A stretch of DNA of 41,020 nucleotides from Auraticoccus cholistanensis (GCF_009742705.1 NZ_WPCU01000010.1:346132-387151); one strand, 5' to 3'; counted from the first letter of the stretch, positions 14,526 to 27,370 are shown. Program-made: numbers and translations. Notes: a model not told the origin generated them from the sequence alone.

Positions 14526-14531
14526 ATGCTA
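14526..14531 (-). promoter_or_regulatory. putative -10 box for the receiver/trpD unit
   Basis: TAGCAT on the minus strand lies about 32 nt before the ATG at 14494, leaving a short leader that includes the AAGGAA ribosome site. No clear -35 is seen. Confidence 0.35.
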
Positions 14532-14607
14532 GCGCCCGCCCCCGGCGCCCGCGGGAGGCCTGCGGCAGCGGGCGCGGCCCGGCGGCGGGGCCCCGGCGCG
14601 GCTCGAC

Positions 14608-14637
14608 GTGAAAGCCGTCGGGAGTTCAGGACATAAT
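14608..14637 (+). promoter_or_regulatory. ctaE promoter, leaderless
   Basis: -35-like GTGAAA (14608-14613), an 18-bp spacer and -10 CATAAT (14632-14637), which ends 6 nt before the GTG at 14644. No Shine-Dalgarno is present, so transcription probably begins at the start codon. Confidence 0.5.
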
Positions 14638-14643
14638 GGCCCC

Positions 14644-15357
14644 GTGGCTACCTCGACTCAGTCCCCCGGCGCCGGCGTCCCGCACGGGAGCCTGCACCCG
14701 ATCGCCCGGTCGCGACTGTCGGGGATCCCGGGTCGACCCGACACCGTGGCGGTCGGCACGATCGTCTGGCTCGCCTCGGAGCTGCTGTTCTTCGGCGGCC
14801 TCTTCGCCGCCTACTTCACCACCCGCAGCGTGACCAACGCCCAGGCCGAGCAGGCCGGGGTGGAGGTGTCGGTGTGGGAGCACGGCGCCGGCCTGCTCAA
14901 CATCGAGTTCGCCGTCCTCAACACCCTGGTGCTGGTGCTGTCCTCCGTGACCTGCCAGCTGGGCGTCTCCGCCGTCGAGCACGGCCAGAGCCGGGTCAAG
15001 CGCACCGGTCCGCTGTGGGACCTGCGCACCTGGGGTCTGCGCGAGTGGTTCTTCCTCACCTTCCTGATGGGCGCCTTCTTCATCGGCGGCCAGGTGTACG
15101 AGTACGCCGTGCTGTTCTCCGAGGGCATGACGCTGTCCTCCGACGTGTACGGATCGGTGTTCTTCCTCGCCACCGGCTTCCACGGCCTCCACGTCACCGG
15201 CGGTCTGATCGCCTTCCTGTTCCTGCTGGGCCGCACCTACCTGGCCCGCACCTTCACCCACGAGCAGGCCACGGCGGCCGTCGCGGTGTCCTACTACTGG
15301 CACTTCGTCGACGTCGTCTGGATCCTCTTGTTCGGCGTGATCTACTTCTTGCAGTGA
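14644..15357 (+). CDS. ctaE: cytochrome c oxidase subunit III
   Basis: A 237-aa subunit III of the aa3-type cytochrome c oxidase, a membrane protein with five to six helices. Typical stretches are [20 protein letters not shown] near the N-terminus, [36 protein letters not shown] and the C-terminal [18 protein letters not shown]. The GTG at 14644 is chosen over an out-of-frame ATG nearby. It is first in the ctaE-qcrC-qcrA-qcrB cluster, as in mycobacteria and corynebacteria, consistent with a bc1-aa3 supercomplex. Confidence 0.96.
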   Translation: MATSTQSPGAGVPHGSLHPIARSRLSGIPGRPDTVAVGTIVWLASELLFFGGLFAAYFTTRSVTNAQAEQAGVEVSVWEHGAGLLNIEFAVLNTLVLVLSSVTCQLGVSAVEHGQSRVKRTGPLWDLRTWGLREWFFLTFLMGAFFIGGQVYEYAVLFSEGMTLSSDVYGSVFFLATGFHGLHVTGGLIAFLFLLGRTYLARTFTHEQATAAVAVSYYWHFVDVVWILLFGVIYFLQ

Positions 15358-15424
15358 TGCGTCCGACGCGACGGCTGCGCCCGAACTCCCCACGCACCAC
15401 CAGCAGAGCAGAGAGGTTGACCCA

Positions 15425-16225
15425 GTGAAGTTCCTGTCCTCCCGGAGGCGGCACAAGGCGGTCAAGCCGCTGCTGCTGGTCGCGGCGCTCTTCCTGATGG
15501 GTGGCCTGTACACGGTCGCCGTCCCGGAGCAGCAGTCCAGCGCCGACTCCGGCACCTCCACCCAGGTCGAGGAGGGTCGCGCCCTGTTCCAGGTCGGGTG
15601 CTCCTCCTGCCACGGCCTGAACGGCGAGGGCACCAGCGAGGGTCCGACCCTGGTGGGCGTGGGCGCGGCGTCGGTCGACTGGCAGGTCGAGACCGGCCGG
15701 ATGCCGATGGCCCAGCAGGCCGAGCAGGCCCCCAAGCGGCCGCCGGTCTACAACCGCGAGGAGATCGACGCGATGGCCGCCTACGTGGCCTCCCTCGGTC
15801 CCGGCCCGGACATCCCCACCGAGGCCCAGTACTCCCCCGAGGGTCTGAGCGCGGAGGAGATCGCCCGCGGCGGCGAGCTCTTCCGCACCAACTGCTCGGC
15901 CTGCCACAACTTCGCCGGCGCCGGTGGCGCGCTGCCCGACGGCAAGTACGCCCCGAGCCTGCAGGGCGTCGAGCCCAAGCACATCTGGGAGGCCCTGCGC
16001 ATCGGCCCGCAGCAGATGCCGGTGTTCGGCCCCGAGACCATCACCGACGAGGACGTCCGCACCATCGTCGCCTACCTGCAGAGCCTGGAGCAGGAGCCCG
16101 CCGGCGGGCTGACCCTGGGCAACCTCGGCCCGGTGTCGGAGGGTCTGTGGGCCTGGATCGTCGGCATGGGCGGTCTCGCGCTGTTCGCCGTCTGGATCGC
16201 CTCGAAGGGAGCGCGGAGCAAGTGA
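15425..16225 (+). CDS. qcrC: di-heme cytochrome c subunit of the bc1 complex
   Basis: A 266-aa membrane-anchored di-heme cytochrome c that passes electrons from the Rieske protein to oxidase CuA within the supercomplex. A hydrophobic N-terminal signal/anchor (LLLVAALFLMGGLYTVAV) precedes two heme c motifs, CSSCHG (Cys59-His63) and CSACHN (Cys157-His161). Candidate axial Met residues occur in GRMPMA and QQMPVFG. A C-terminal helix (LWAWIVGMGGLALFAVWIA) anchors it. The GTG has AGAGG upstream; the gene overlaps qcrA by 4 nt (GTGA). Confidence 0.96.
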   Translation: MKFLSSRRRHKAVKPLLLVAALFLMGGLYTVAVPEQQSSADSGTSTQVEEGRALFQVGCSSCHGLNGEGTSEGPTLVGVGAASVDWQVETGRMPMAQQAEQAPKRPPVYNREEIDAMAAYVASLGPGPDIPTEAQYSPEGLSAEEIARGGELFRTNCSACHNFAGAGGALPDGKYAPSLQGVEPKHIWEALRIGPQQMPVFGPETITDEDVRTIVAYLQSLEQEPAGGLTLGNLGPVSEGLWAWIVGMGGLALFAVWIASKGARSK

Positions 16226-17304
16226 GCACCACCGAGCGGGAGGACCGCACCGGGCTCGTCGTGCGCTCCGACGACGACCGCTACCCCGTCGACAACCCCG
16301 GCGTGGAGCACGAGCCGCCGCGCTACACCGACACCGACGAGCGGGCCGGCAACGGCGCGTACCGCTTCGTCGTCACCTGCTTCGGGCTGGTGCCGGTGTT
16401 CGCGATCGCCTTCGTGGTCATCTACTTCGCGGTGCCCAAGAACCTCTTCATCGACCTGGGCGCCAGCCACCTGATGGCCCAGCACGTGCTGCTCGGCCTC
16501 ACCCTCGGCATGGCCATCCTGCTCGTGGGCGTCGGCGCCGTGCAGTGGGCCCGGCTCCTGATGTCGGACGAGGAGATGACCGAGGAGCGCCACAGCGCCG
16601 CCTCCAGCGCGGAGACCCGCGCCGCGGCCATCGACATCGTGTACCAGGGCCTCGAGGAGTCCCAGCTCCAGCGCCGCAAGCTGATCGGGCGCAGCCTGCT
16701 GGGCGCCCTGGGGATCCTGGTGGTCCCCGCCGTGGTGACGCTGGCCGACCTGGGCCCCTGGCCCACCCGCTCGGTCCGCGCCCAGACCATCGAGCGCACG
16801 ATCTGGGGCCCCGGCGTCCGTCTCGTCAACGACATCACCTACAAGCCCATCCGCGCCGCGGACCTCGAGATCGGCCAGCTGGTCAACGCCGAGCCCGAGA
16901 ACCTGCAGGAGCTGCACGGCCACGAGGTGCTCGTCGAGAAGGCCAAGGCCGCCATCATCGTGGTCCGGATGGACCCGAACTCCATCAAGATCCCCGAGTC
17001 CCGCTCCAGCTGGCACGTCAACGGGATCCTCTGCTACTCCAAGATCTGCACCCACGTGGGCTGCCCGATCTCGCTGTGGGAGCAGCAGACCCACCACCTG
17101 CTGTGCCCCTGCCACCAGTCCACCTTCGACCTCGGCAACTCCGGGGTCGTGGTCTTCGGCCCGGCCGGGCGTTCGCTGCCCCAGCTGCCGATCTCCACCG
17201 ACGAGGAGGGCTACCTGATCGCCACGAGCGACTTCCCGGTGCCGGTGGGGCCCAGCTACTTCGAGCGGGACTCCCGCAACGACTACGAGGACGGTGACAA
17301 CTGA
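16222..17304 (+). CDS. qcrA: Rieske iron-sulfur subunit of the bc1 complex
   Basis: A 360-aa actinobacterial QcrA that oxidises menaquinol through a [2Fe-2S] cluster. Three membrane helices occur at about residues 50-75, 85-112 and 155-175, the long N-terminal form typical of actinobacteria. The Rieske domain has CTHVGC (Cys276, His278, Cys281) and CPCHQS (Cys295, Cys297, His298). The GTG start overlaps the qcrC stop; the gene ends in TGATG shared with the qcrB start. Confidence 0.97.
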   Translation: MSTTEREDRTGLVVRSDDDRYPVDNPGVEHEPPRYTDTDERAGNGAYRFVVTCFGLVPVFAIAFVVIYFAVPKNLFIDLGASHLMAQHVLLGLTLGMAILLVGVGAVQWARLLMSDEEMTEERHSAASSAETRAAAIDIVYQGLEESQLQRRKLIGRSLLGALGILVVPAVVTLADLGPWPTRSVRAQTIERTIWGPGVRLVNDITYKPIRAADLEIGQLVNAEPENLQELHGHEVLVEKAKAAIIVVRMDPNSIKIPESRSSWHVNGILCYSKICTHVGCPISLWEQQTHHLLCPCHQSTFDLGNSGVVVFGPAGRSLPQLPISTDEEGYLIATSDFPVPVGPSYFERDSRNDYEDGDN

Positions 17305-19013
17305 TGGCGAAGCCCGCCCCGTTGTCGGAGCAGACCACCGTGCCGGCGACCCCGGCAGAGCGCACCCCGGGGCCGGTCCTGCGCCGCGTCGCCGGGCCCG
17401 TCACCTGGGCCGACGAGCGCGTCGGCGCCGCCGGCCTGGGCAAGTTCTTCCTGCGCAAGATCTTCCCCGACCACTGGTCCTTCCTGCTCGGTGAGATCGC
17501 GCTCTACAGCTTCATCATCCTGCTCATCACCGGCGTGTACCTGACCATCTGGTTCAAGCCGTCGATGGCCGAGGTCGAGTACGAGGGCAGCTACCAGCTG
17601 CTGCGCGGACTCGCCATGTCCGAGGCCTACGAGTCGACCCTGCACATCTCCTTCGACATCCGTGGCGGTCTGCTGATGCGGCAGATGCACCACTGGTCGG
17701 CGATGCTGTTCGTGGCCTCGATGTTCGCCCACATGCTGCGGGTGTTCTTCACCGGCGCCTTCCGCAAGCCCCGCGAGCTCAACTGGGTCATCGGGGTGGC
17801 GCTGCTGGCGCTGGGCACCATCGAGGGCTTCGCCGGGTACTCGCTGCCCGACGACCTGCTCTCCGGCACCGGTCTGCGGTTCGTGGACGGCCTGATCCGC
17901 TCGATCCCGGTGATCGGCACCTGGGCGGAGTTCTTCGTCTTCGGCGGGGAGTTCCCCGGCACGCTGATCATCAGCCGGCTCTACATGGTGCACATCCTGC
18001 TGATCCCGGGCCTGCTGCTGGCGCTGATCGCGGCCCACATGGCGCTGCTGGTCTACCACAAGCACACCCAGTACCCGGGTCCCGGCCGCACCGACCAGAA
18101 CGTCGTCGGCTACCCGCTCTTCCCCGTCTACATGGCCAAGGCCGGCGGCTTCTTCTTCATCGTCTTCGGCGTCACCACGCTGATGGGCGCCTTCATGCAG
18201 ATCAACCCGCTGTGGACCTACGGTCCCTACAACCCCGCCCAGGTGACCGCCGGCTCCCAGCCGGACTGGTACATGGGCTGGGTCGAGGGCGCGATCCGCA
18301 TCATGCCGGGCTGGGAGTCGCACTGGGGCTCCACCACCTGGTCGTGGAACGTCGTCGTCCCCGGTGTCGGGCTGATGGGGCTGCTGTTCACCCTGCTCGG
18401 CGTCTACCCCTGGATCGAGGCCTGGCTGACCGGGGACAAGCGGGAGCACCACGTGCTGGAGCGTCCGCGCACCAACCCGACCCGCACCGCCTTCGGCGTG
18501 GCCGGCATCACCGCCTACATCATGCTGATGCTGGGCGGCGGCAACGACATCATCGCCACCCAGTTCCGGATGTCGCTCAACAACATCTCGCTGGTGCTGC
18601 GGGTGGCGGTCTTCGTGGCCCCGGTGCTCGCCTTCCTGATCACCAAGCGGATCTGCATCGCGCTGACCCGGGTCGACCAGGAGCGGCTGCTCCACGGCAG
18701 CGAGTCCGGCATCATCAACCGCTCCCCCGCCGGCGGCTACTCCGAGGACCACCTGCCGATCAGCCAGGGCGAGGCCTTCACGCTCACCTCGCACAACGAG
18801 TACCCCGTGCTGGAGAGCGAGGAGATCAGCCCCCGCCAGGCCAAGGCCCGCCGGTTCTTCTACGGCGACAACATGTCCAAGCCGACCCGGGCCGAGCTCG
18901 AGGCCGCCGCGCACCACGCGGACGGGCACGACGGCGACCACGAGCTGGGCGACGGCGACCACCACGCCGTCACCGGCTCCCGGCAGCCGGAGCTCACCGG
19001 CGGCAAGGACTGA
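17304..19013 (+). CDS. qcrB: cytochrome b subunit of the bc1 complex
   Basis: A 569-aa membrane protein that carries two b hemes and the menaquinol sites. Heme-ligand helices contain MHHWSAMLFVASMFAHMLRV and HILLIPGLLLALIAAHMALL; the Qo-site signature is PDWYMGWVEGAI (the actinobacterial form of PEWY). The start ATG overlaps the qcrA stop. The C-terminal cytoplasmic extension is long and ends in a His/Asp/Gly-rich segment (residues ~537-555, six His in 18) not needed for the b fold. A strong terminator follows, closing the ctaE-qcrCAB operon. Confidence 0.97.
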   Translation: MAKPAPLSEQTTVPATPAERTPGPVLRRVAGPVTWADERVGAAGLGKFFLRKIFPDHWSFLLGEIALYSFIILLITGVYLTIWFKPSMAEVEYEGSYQLLRGLAMSEAYESTLHISFDIRGGLLMRQMHHWSAMLFVASMFAHMLRVFFTGAFRKPRELNWVIGVALLALGTIEGFAGYSLPDDLLSGTGLRFVDGLIRSIPVIGTWAEFFVFGGEFPGTLIISRLYMVHILLIPGLLLALIAAHMALLVYHKHTQYPGPGRTDQNVVGYPLFPVYMAKAGGFFFIVFGVTTLMGAFMQINPLWTYGPYNPAQVTAGSQPDWYMGWVEGAIRIMPGWESHWGSTTWSWNVVVPGVGLMGLLFTLLGVYPWIEAWLTGDKREHHVLERPRTNPTRTAFGVAGITAYIMLMLGGGNDIIATQFRMSLNNISLVLRVAVFVAPVLAFLITKRICIALTRVDQERLLHGSESGIINRSPAGGYSEDHLPISQGEAFTLTSHNEYPVLESEEISPRQAKARRFFYGDNMSKPTRAELEAAAHHADGHDGDHELGDGDHHAVTGSRQPELTGGKD

Positions 19014-19035
19014 CCGCACGACCACGCGACACCAC

Positions 19036-19076
19036 CGATGACGGGCCCCAGGAGCTGCTCCTGGGGCCCGTCGTCG
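19036..19076 (+). terminator. terminator of the ctaE-qcrCAB operon
   Basis: A perfect 15-bp stem (GACGGGCCCCAGGAG and complement, 19040-19072) with a CTG loop, extendable by 4 bp with one G-U pair, begins 23 nt after the qcrB stop. Confidence 0.88.
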
Positions 19077-19151
19077 TCCGGGAACAACCCCGGTGGCGGA
19101 GCGGTTGCACCGCCACCACACCAGCAAGGCCCCACCAGGAGGAGGGACGAG

Positions 19152-22154
<3,003 letters not shown>

Positions 22155-22246
22155 CGCGCGTCGCCCAGGCTCCGGGTGTCTGCTGCATGAACACCCGGTG
22201 ACGCCCGAGTGGACAGCGGTGCCCGCCGGGCACCAGTCTGGGGGGT

Positions 22247-23407
22247 GTGACCGAGCTCGTCGTGCTGGTTCTCGTCGTGGTGACCGCCCTGGCGTTCGAC
22301 TACACCAACGGCTTCCACGACACCGGCAACGCGATGGCCACCTCGATCGCCACCGGGGCGCTGCAGCCCCGACGCGCGGTCGCCCTGGCCGCGGTGCTGA
22401 ACCTGGTGGGGGCCTTCCTCTCGCTCCACGTGGCGGCCGCGATCGCCACCGGGCTGGTCGAGGCCTCCATGATCACCCTGCCGCTGGTGCTGGCCGGTCT
22501 GTGCGGCGGCATCATCTGGAACCTGCTGACCTGGCTGCTGGGACTGCCCAGCTCCTCCAGCCACGCGCTGCTCGGTGGCGTGATCGGCGCCGTGCTGGCC
22601 GCCTCCGGGCCGGCCGCGGTGATCTGGGGCGGGGTGCTGGGCAAGGTCGTCGTGCCCGCCCTGCTCGCCCCCGTGGTCGCCCTGCTGGTGGGCGGGGTGG
22701 GCACCTGGCTGGTCTACCGGATCACCCGGGGTGTCGACCCGGGCGCCCGTGACCGCGGGTTCCGCTGGGGCCAGGTCGGCTCGGCCTCGCTGGTCTCGCT
22801 GGCGCACGGCACCAACGACGCCCAGAAGACGATGGGCGTCATCTTCCTGGCCCTGATCGCCGCCGGCAGCGCCTCCGCCGAGGACACCGTGCCCTGGTGG
22901 GTGATCGTCTCCTGCGCGGTGGCCATCGCCCTGGGCACCTACATGGGCGGCTGGCGGATCATCCGCACCCTCGGCAAGGGTCTGGTCGAGATCGAGTCCC
23001 CGCAGGGCATGGCCGCCGAGACCAGCTCCGCGGCCACCATCCTGCTCTCCAGCCACTTCGGCATGTCGCTGTCCACCACCCACGTGGCCACCGGCTCCAT
23101 CCTGGGCAGCGGGCTGGGACGCCGCGGCGCCCGGGTGCGGTGGCGGGTGGCCGGCCGGATGGCGGTCGCCTGGGTCCTCACCCTCCCCGCCGCCGGCCTG
23201 GTGGGGGCGGTGTGCGCACTGCTGGTCCAGGTCCTGCCCGGACTGGCCGGGAGCCTGGTGGTGTTCGGGCTGCTGGTCGTCACCACCGCGTTCCTGTACC
23301 ACCGCTCCCGCGCCCAGCACGTCGACCACACCAACGTCAACGCCGACTGGTGCCCCGACGACGAGGTGCTCGACCCCGACCACCACCTGATCCACGAGAG
23401 GCACTGA
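22247..23407 (+). CDS. pit: PiT-family inorganic phosphate transporter
   Basis: A 386-aa membrane protein with about ten helices that takes up phosphate, or metal-phosphate, with protons. The two inverted-repeat signatures are present: FDYTNGFHDTGNAMATSIAT near the N-terminus and AHGTNDAQKTMGVIFLAL in the middle; GLPSSSSHALLGGVIGA and LSTTHVATGSILGSG are the paired re-entrant segments. Start is GTG at 22247 with CAGTCT 7 nt upstream (leaderless geometry). A one-nucleotide gap leads to the next small gene, so they are co-transcribed. Confidence 0.94.
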   Translation: MTELVVLVLVVVTALAFDYTNGFHDTGNAMATSIATGALQPRRAVALAAVLNLVGAFLSLHVAAAIATGLVEASMITLPLVLAGLCGGIIWNLLTWLLGLPSSSSHALLGGVIGAVLAASGPAAVIWGGVLGKVVVPALLAPVVALLVGGVGTWLVYRITRGVDPGARDRGFRWGQVGSASLVSLAHGTNDAQKTMGVIFLALIAAGSASAEDTVPWWVIVSCAVAIALGTYMGGWRIIRTLGKGLVEIESPQGMAAETSSAATILLSSHFGMSLSTTHVATGSILGSGLGRRGARVRWRVAGRMAVAWVLTLPAAGLVGAVCALLVQVLPGLAGSLVVFGLLVVTTAFLYHRSRAQHVDHTNVNADWCPDDEVLDPDHHLIHERH

Positions 23408-23408
23408 C

Positions 23409-23633
23409 GTGGACGTCCCCGGCACCCTCACCGCCCTCTGGCAGATCGTCGTCGTCAGCCTGCTCGTCGGCGCCGGCGTCCCCGCCGTGTTCGCCGTCGG
23501 GGTCCGCGCCCTCGCCGAGGTCCCGGCCGGCCCCGCCCCGTTCCCCCGCCGGCTGCTGGCCGGGTGCTGCTTCGGCGTCGCCAGCCTGGCCGTGGTGGCC
23601 GGCATCGTGCTGATCGTGCTCGGCGGCCGCTGA
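23409..23633 (+). CDS. small two-helix membrane protein downstream of pit
   Basis: A 74-aa protein starting with GTG one nucleotide after the pit stop. Two membrane helices (IVVVSLLVGAGVPAVFAVGV and LLAGCCFGVASLAVVAGIVLI) are joined by a short Pro-rich loop (EVPAGPAPFPRR). Small proteins of this kind often follow pit in actinobacteria (memory), suggesting an accessory role in the transporter complex; that is inference. Confidence 0.82.
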   Translation: MDVPGTLTALWQIVVVSLLVGAGVPAVFAVGVRALAEVPAGPAPFPRRLLAGCCFGVASLAVVAGIVLIVLGGR

Positions 23634-23697
23634 GCGCCGGGAGCCGGCTCCACCGGTCCCCTTCCCGGCCGGGCGCACGCGGTCCTACAGTGACCGC

Positions 23698-23967
23698 ATG
23701 TGCCGCAACATCCGCACCCTCCACAACTTCGAGCCCCCCGCCACCTCCGCGGAGGTGCACGCCGCCGCGCTGCAGTACGTGCGCAAGGTGGCCGGGACCA
23801 CCAAGCCGTCCCAGGCCAACGCCGCGGCGTTCGAGCGGGCGGTGCACGAGATCGCCCACATCACCGAGCACCTGCTGGCGGAGCTGACCACGACGGCGCC
23901 CCCGAAGAACCGTGAGGAGGAGGCGGCCAAGGCCCGTGCCCGCGCGGCCGCCCGCTACGCCTCCTGA
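23698..23967 (+). CDS. DUF2277 family protein
   Basis: An 89-aa protein that opens with the family hallmark MCRNIRTLHNFEPPAT and continues QYVRKVAGTTKPSQAN and AFERAVHEIAHITEHLL, ending in a charged helix (REEEAAKARARAAARY). DUF2277 is a small, widespread family without a known function. Start is the ATG at 23698; TACAGT ends 6 nt upstream and no Shine-Dalgarno is present. Confidence 0.93.
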   Translation: MCRNIRTLHNFEPPATSAEVHAAALQYVRKVAGTTKPSQANAAAFERAVHEIAHITEHLLAELTTTAPPKNREEEAAKARARAAARYAS

Positions 23968-23999
23968 CTTCCTCGGGCGCCACCCTGGCCCGGGAACGG

Positions 24000-24034
24000 C
24001 ACCGACCGCGGCCCCGGAGGGCTCGCGGTCGGTG
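24000..24034. terminator. hairpin between the DUF2277 and ctaF genes
   Basis: An 11-bp stem (CACCGACCGCG / CGCGGTCGGTG) encloses a 13-nt GC-rich loop. It lies between convergent genes and can act in both directions. Confidence 0.7.
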
Positions 24035-24054
24035 TGCGGGGCGTCGGACGCGCC

Positions 24055-24654
24055 TCAGTGGGCGTAGTCGCCCTTGTAGTACTGGTAGACCCAGCCGGAG
24101 ATGGCCCACAGCGAGCCGGCGATGCCGAGCAGCGTCAGCCACCAGCCGAAGACCGGGCCGAGCAGCGTCACCGCGGCCATCACCGCGCAGACCACCGGCC
24201 AGATGCTGCGGGGCGGGAAGAAGCCCAGCTCGCCGGCGCCCTCGACGATGTCGGCCTCCAGCCGGTCCTCCGGCCGCGGGTCGTGACGCAGCGCGCCGAT
24301 CAGCAGGTAGGCCATCAGCATGGTCGACAGCCCGAAGGTGAGCACCAGCGCGACCGACCCGGTGATCTCGTGGGAGAGCATCCAGTAGACCGGGGTGACG
24401 ACCAGGAAGAACATCTCCAGCATCACGAAGATGCGCAGCTCGGCCAGCATGGCCGGGCGTCGCGTCGCCTTCAGCCCCAGCCGGAGGAAGGCCACGCCGA
24501 TGGCCAGCGAGAAGACCCCCGCCACCAGCACGCCCAGCCAGTCGACGCGGCTGCTGCCCAGCACGGTGGCCAGCAGCACGGCCCAGACGATGTAGCCGAC
24601 GCCGAGCACGCCGAAGAAGCCCGACTCCGGCACCAGCGGCTTGGACAGCTTCAT
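24055..24654 (-). CDS. ctaF: cytochrome c oxidase subunit IV with N-terminal extension
   Basis: The actinobacterial small subunit CtaF of aa3 oxidase. Residues 69-199 ([20 protein letters not shown] to YKGDYAH) match the usual ~130-140-aa protein: two helices (76-93, 99-120), the conserved loop [20 protein letters not shown] and two more helices (150-168, 171-190). Residues 1-68 add a further two-helix hairpin (14-33, 40-58) that itself resembles the first CtaF hairpin ([10 protein letters not shown]..., LKATRRP). The ATG overlaps the ctaD stop (ATGA), which supports the long form. Confidence 0.9.
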   Translation of the reverse strand: MKLSKPLVPESGFFGVLGVGYIVWAVLLATVLGSSRVDWLGVLVAGVFSLAIGVAFLRLGLKATRRPAMLAELRIFVMLEMFFLVVTPVYWMLSHEITGSVALVLTFGLSTMLMAYLLIGALRHDPRPEDRLEADIVEGAGELGFFPPRSIWPVVCAVMAAVTLLGPVFGWWLTLLGIAGSLWAISGWVYQYYKGDYAH

Positions 24655-26453
24655 CGGTCATCTCCCTTGGCGTAGGAGTCCGCACCCGGCAGGTCGGTGT
24701 CGGCCGAGGTGCCCTGGACCCGGTTCTTGAGCTCGCCGACCCGGCCCCGGTCGTCGCCGGCGTCGATCAGCTCGTCGGCGTCGGCCCCCACCGCGGCGTA
24801 CTCGGTGAGCGCGATGTCGGGGTGGTGCAGGTCGAAGGCCGGGCTGTCGGAGCGGATCTGCGGCAGCTTCTCGAAGTTGTGCCGCGGCGGCGGGCACGAG
24901 GTGGCCCACTCCAGCGAGCGTCCCCAGCCCCACGGGTCGTCGACGACGACCTTGGGCGAGTTGCGGCTCACCCACACGTTCCAGATGAAGGGGATGAACG
25001 AGATCGCGGTGATGAACGCGCCGAAGGTCGACACCTGGTGCAGGAGGGTGAAGCCCTCCTCGGGCAGGTAGTCGGCGTAGCGGCGGGTCATGCCGTCCGA
25101 GCCCAGCCAGTGCTGCACCAGGAAGGTGGTGTGGAACCCGATCATGGTCAGCCAGAAGTGGATCTTGCCCAGCCGCTCGTCCAGCATCCGCCCGGTGAAC
25201 TTGGGCCACCAGAAGTAGAAGCCGGCGAAGGTGGCGAACACGATCGTGCCGAACAGCACGTAGTGGAAGTGGGCCACCACGAAGTAGGAGTCCGAGACCT
25301 GGAAGTCCAGCGGCGGGCTCGCCAGGATGATGCCGGTCAGGCCGCCGAACAGGAACGTGGTGAGGAAGCCGAAGGCCCACACCATCGGGGTGTCGAAGGT
25401 GATGGAGCCTCCCCACAGCGTCCCGATCCAGTTGAAGAACTTCACCCCGGTGGGCACCGCGATGAGGAACGTCATGAAGGAGAAGAACGGCAGGTTCACC
25501 GCGCCGGTGACGAACATGTGGTGGGCCCACACGGCCGTCGACAGCACCCCGATGGTCAGCGTGGCGGCGACCAGGCCGACGTAGCCGAACACCGGCTTGC
25601 GGCTGAACACCGGCAGGATCTCGGTGATGATGCCGAAGAACGGCAGCGCCACGATGTAGACCTCGGGGTGGCCGAAGAACCAGAACAGGTGCTGCCACAG
25701 CAGCGGGCCGCCGTTGGCGGCGTCGAAGACGTGGCTGCCCAGCACGCGGTCGCTCAGCAGCACCAGCAGCCCGGCCCCCAGGACGGGGAAGGCGATGATG
25801 GCGAGCATCGAGGTCACCAGGATGTTCCAGGTGAAGATCGGCATCCGGAACATGGTCTGGCCCGGGGCCCGCATGGTCAGGATCGTGGTGATGAAGTTGA
25901 CCGAGCCGAGGATCGAGGACAGACCGCTCAGGTACAGGCCGACGATCCACAGGTCCGCGCCGACCCCCGGGGAGTGCACGCCGTCGCTCAGCGGGGTGTA
26001 GGCCGTCCAGCCGAAGGCGGCGCTGCCGTCAGGGGTGAGGAAGCCGGAGCAGGCCACCACGCCACCCATCACGAACAGCCAGAAGGACAGCGCGTTGAGC
26101 CGCGGGAAGGCGACGTCGGGCGCACCGATCTGCAGCGGCATGATCGCGTTCGCGAACGCCGAGAACATCGGCGTCGCGAAGAACAGCAGCATGATCGTGC
26201 CGTGCATGGTGAAGAACTGGTTGTACTGGTCGTAGTTCAGGTACTGCAGGCCGGGGAAGGCCAGCTCGGCCCGGATCCCGAGGGCGAGCAGACCGCCGAT
26301 GGCGAAGAAGATCATCGCCGCGACGAAGTACATGTTCCCGATCAGCTTGTGGTCGGTGGTGGTCATGCACCGCCACACCACCGTGCCCAGCCGACGGCTC
26401 GCCCGCTCCGGGACGACGGTGGCGTCTCCGGCCACCCGCTCGGCGACGCTCAT
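24651..26453 (-). CDS. ctaD: cytochrome c oxidase subunit I (aa3)
   Basis: A 600-aa heme-copper oxidase catalytic subunit with about twelve helices. Visible motifs are [20 protein letters not shown] (low-spin heme His), [15 protein letters not shown] (CuB His and cross-linked Tyr), [11 protein letters not shown] (CuB His pair) and [11 protein letters not shown] (heme His pair). The ATG start overlaps the ctaC stop and the stop overlaps ctaF, so ctaC-ctaD-ctaF is translationally coupled. In mycobacteria ctaD lies elsewhere (memory). Confidence 0.97.
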   Translation of the reverse strand: MSVAERVAGDATVVPERASRRLGTVVWRCMTTTDHKLIGNMYFVAAMIFFAIGGLLALGIRAELAFPGLQYLNYDQYNQFFTMHGTIMLLFFATPMFSAFANAIMPLQIGAPDVAFPRLNALSFWLFVMGGVVACSGFLTPDGSAAFGWTAYTPLSDGVHSPGVGADLWIVGLYLSGLSSILGSVNFITTILTMRAPGQTMFRMPIFTWNILVTSMLAIIAFPVLGAGLLVLLSDRVLGSHVFDAANGGPLLWQHLFWFFGHPEVYIVALPFFGIITEILPVFSRKPVFGYVGLVAATLTIGVLSTAVWAHHMFVTGAVNLPFFSFMTFLIAVPTGVKFFNWIGTLWGGSITFDTPMVWAFGFLTTFLFGGLTGIILASPPLDFQVSDSYFVVAHFHYVLFGTIVFATFAGFYFWWPKFTGRMLDERLGKIHFWLTMIGFHTTFLVQHWLGSDGMTRRYADYLPEEGFTLLHQVSTFGAFITAISFIPFIWNVWVSRNSPKVVVDDPWGWGRSLEWATSCPPPRHNFEKLPQIRSDSPAFDLHHPDIALTEYAAVGADADELIDAGDDRGRVGELKNRVQGTSADTDLPGADSYAKGDDR

Positions 26454-27370
26454 TCGCCCTCACCCTCTCCGGCGGCCTCGCCGCCCTGTGGCGCCAGCTG
26501 CGGCTCGACGTAGGTCTGGCTGCCGTACCTGGTGCCGACGTTGCCGGCGGCCTCGAGCTCGGCGAGGTGCCGCTCGTACTCCTCGACGCTGACCACGTGG
26601 ACGTGGAAGTACATCGCCGCGTGGTAGGTCCCGCAGAGCTCGGCGCACTTGCCGATGTAGGTGCCCTCGGTGCTCGGGGTCATCACGAAGCTGTTGGGCT
26701 TGCCGGGGATGACGTCCATCTTGAAGTAGAACGACGGCACCCAGAAGCTGTGGATCACGTCCGGCGAGCTCAGGTTGAACCGCACCGACTCACCGACCGG
26801 CAGGTACAGGTCCGGGGAGGAGTTCAGGGTGCCGATCTCGTAGACGTCGGTGCCGCCCGGCTGGCTCAGGCTCTCGCGGTAGTTGAAGGTCCACTGCCAC
26901 TTCTGCCCGACCACGTCGACGACCCGGTCGGTCTGCTCGGTCTCCTGCTCCTGGGCCGTGGCCTGGTCGCCCGACCAGGACCCGGCGAGCACCTGGGTCT
27001 GGGTCTGCACGGTGAAGACGAACAGCACACCGATGACCAGCAGCGGGGTGAGGGTGTAGAGGATCTCCATCGGCAGGTTGTAGCGGCTCTGCCGGGGGGC
27101 GTCGCTGCCGGTCGCGTTCCGCCTGCGGCGGTAGCGGATCCCGGCGTAGCCCATCAGGCCCCAGACGACCACGCCGACGGCCAGGGCGGCGATCCAGCTG
27201 CCGACCCAGAAGTCGCCCACGGCCTCGGACCTGTCGCTGCCCGGTGCCGGCAGCCCGAACGACTGCCACAGCGCCGGACCCTCGGCTGCGCAGCCGCTCA
27301 GCAGCGCCGCTCCGCCGGCCACCACCAGGGCGGTCGCCGCCCGGCGTCGAGCCGTGTTCCTCGAACCCAC
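26450..27370 (-). CDS. ctaC: cytochrome c oxidase subunit II (CuA)
   Basis: A 306-aa subunit II. A signal peptide ends in a lipobox (LLSGC at about residue 27), so it is a lipoprotein; two helices follow ([20 protein letters not shown] and [19 protein letters not shown]). The C-terminal cupredoxin domain carries the CuA site ([13 protein letters not shown] and [14 protein letters not shown]). An acidic tail rich in Glu ends the protein. Start is GTG with GGAAGGG upstream. First gene of ctaC-ctaD-ctaF. Confidence 0.96.
   Translation of the reverse strand: MGSRNTARRRAATALVVAGGAALLSGCAAEGPALWQSFGLPAPGSDRSEAVGDFWVGSWIAALAVGVVVWGLMGYAGIRYRRRRNATGSDAPRQSRYNLPMEILYTLTPLLVIGVLFVFTVQTQTQVLAGSWSGDQATAQEQETEQTDRVVDVVGQKWQWTFNYRESLSQPGGTDVYEIGTLNSSPDLYLPVGESVRFNLSSPDVIHSFWVPSFYFKMDVIPGKPNSFVMTPSTEGTYIGKCAELCGTYHAAMYFHVHVVSVEEYERHLAELEAAGNVGTRYGSQTYVEPQLAPQGGEAAGEGEGE

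Noticed and set aside
24822-26513. A 563-codon open frame antisense to ctaD
   Set aside because: Composition (His/Gln/Glu/Asp/Arg-rich) is the mirror of ctaD codons, with no start signal and no domain; ctaD is certain.
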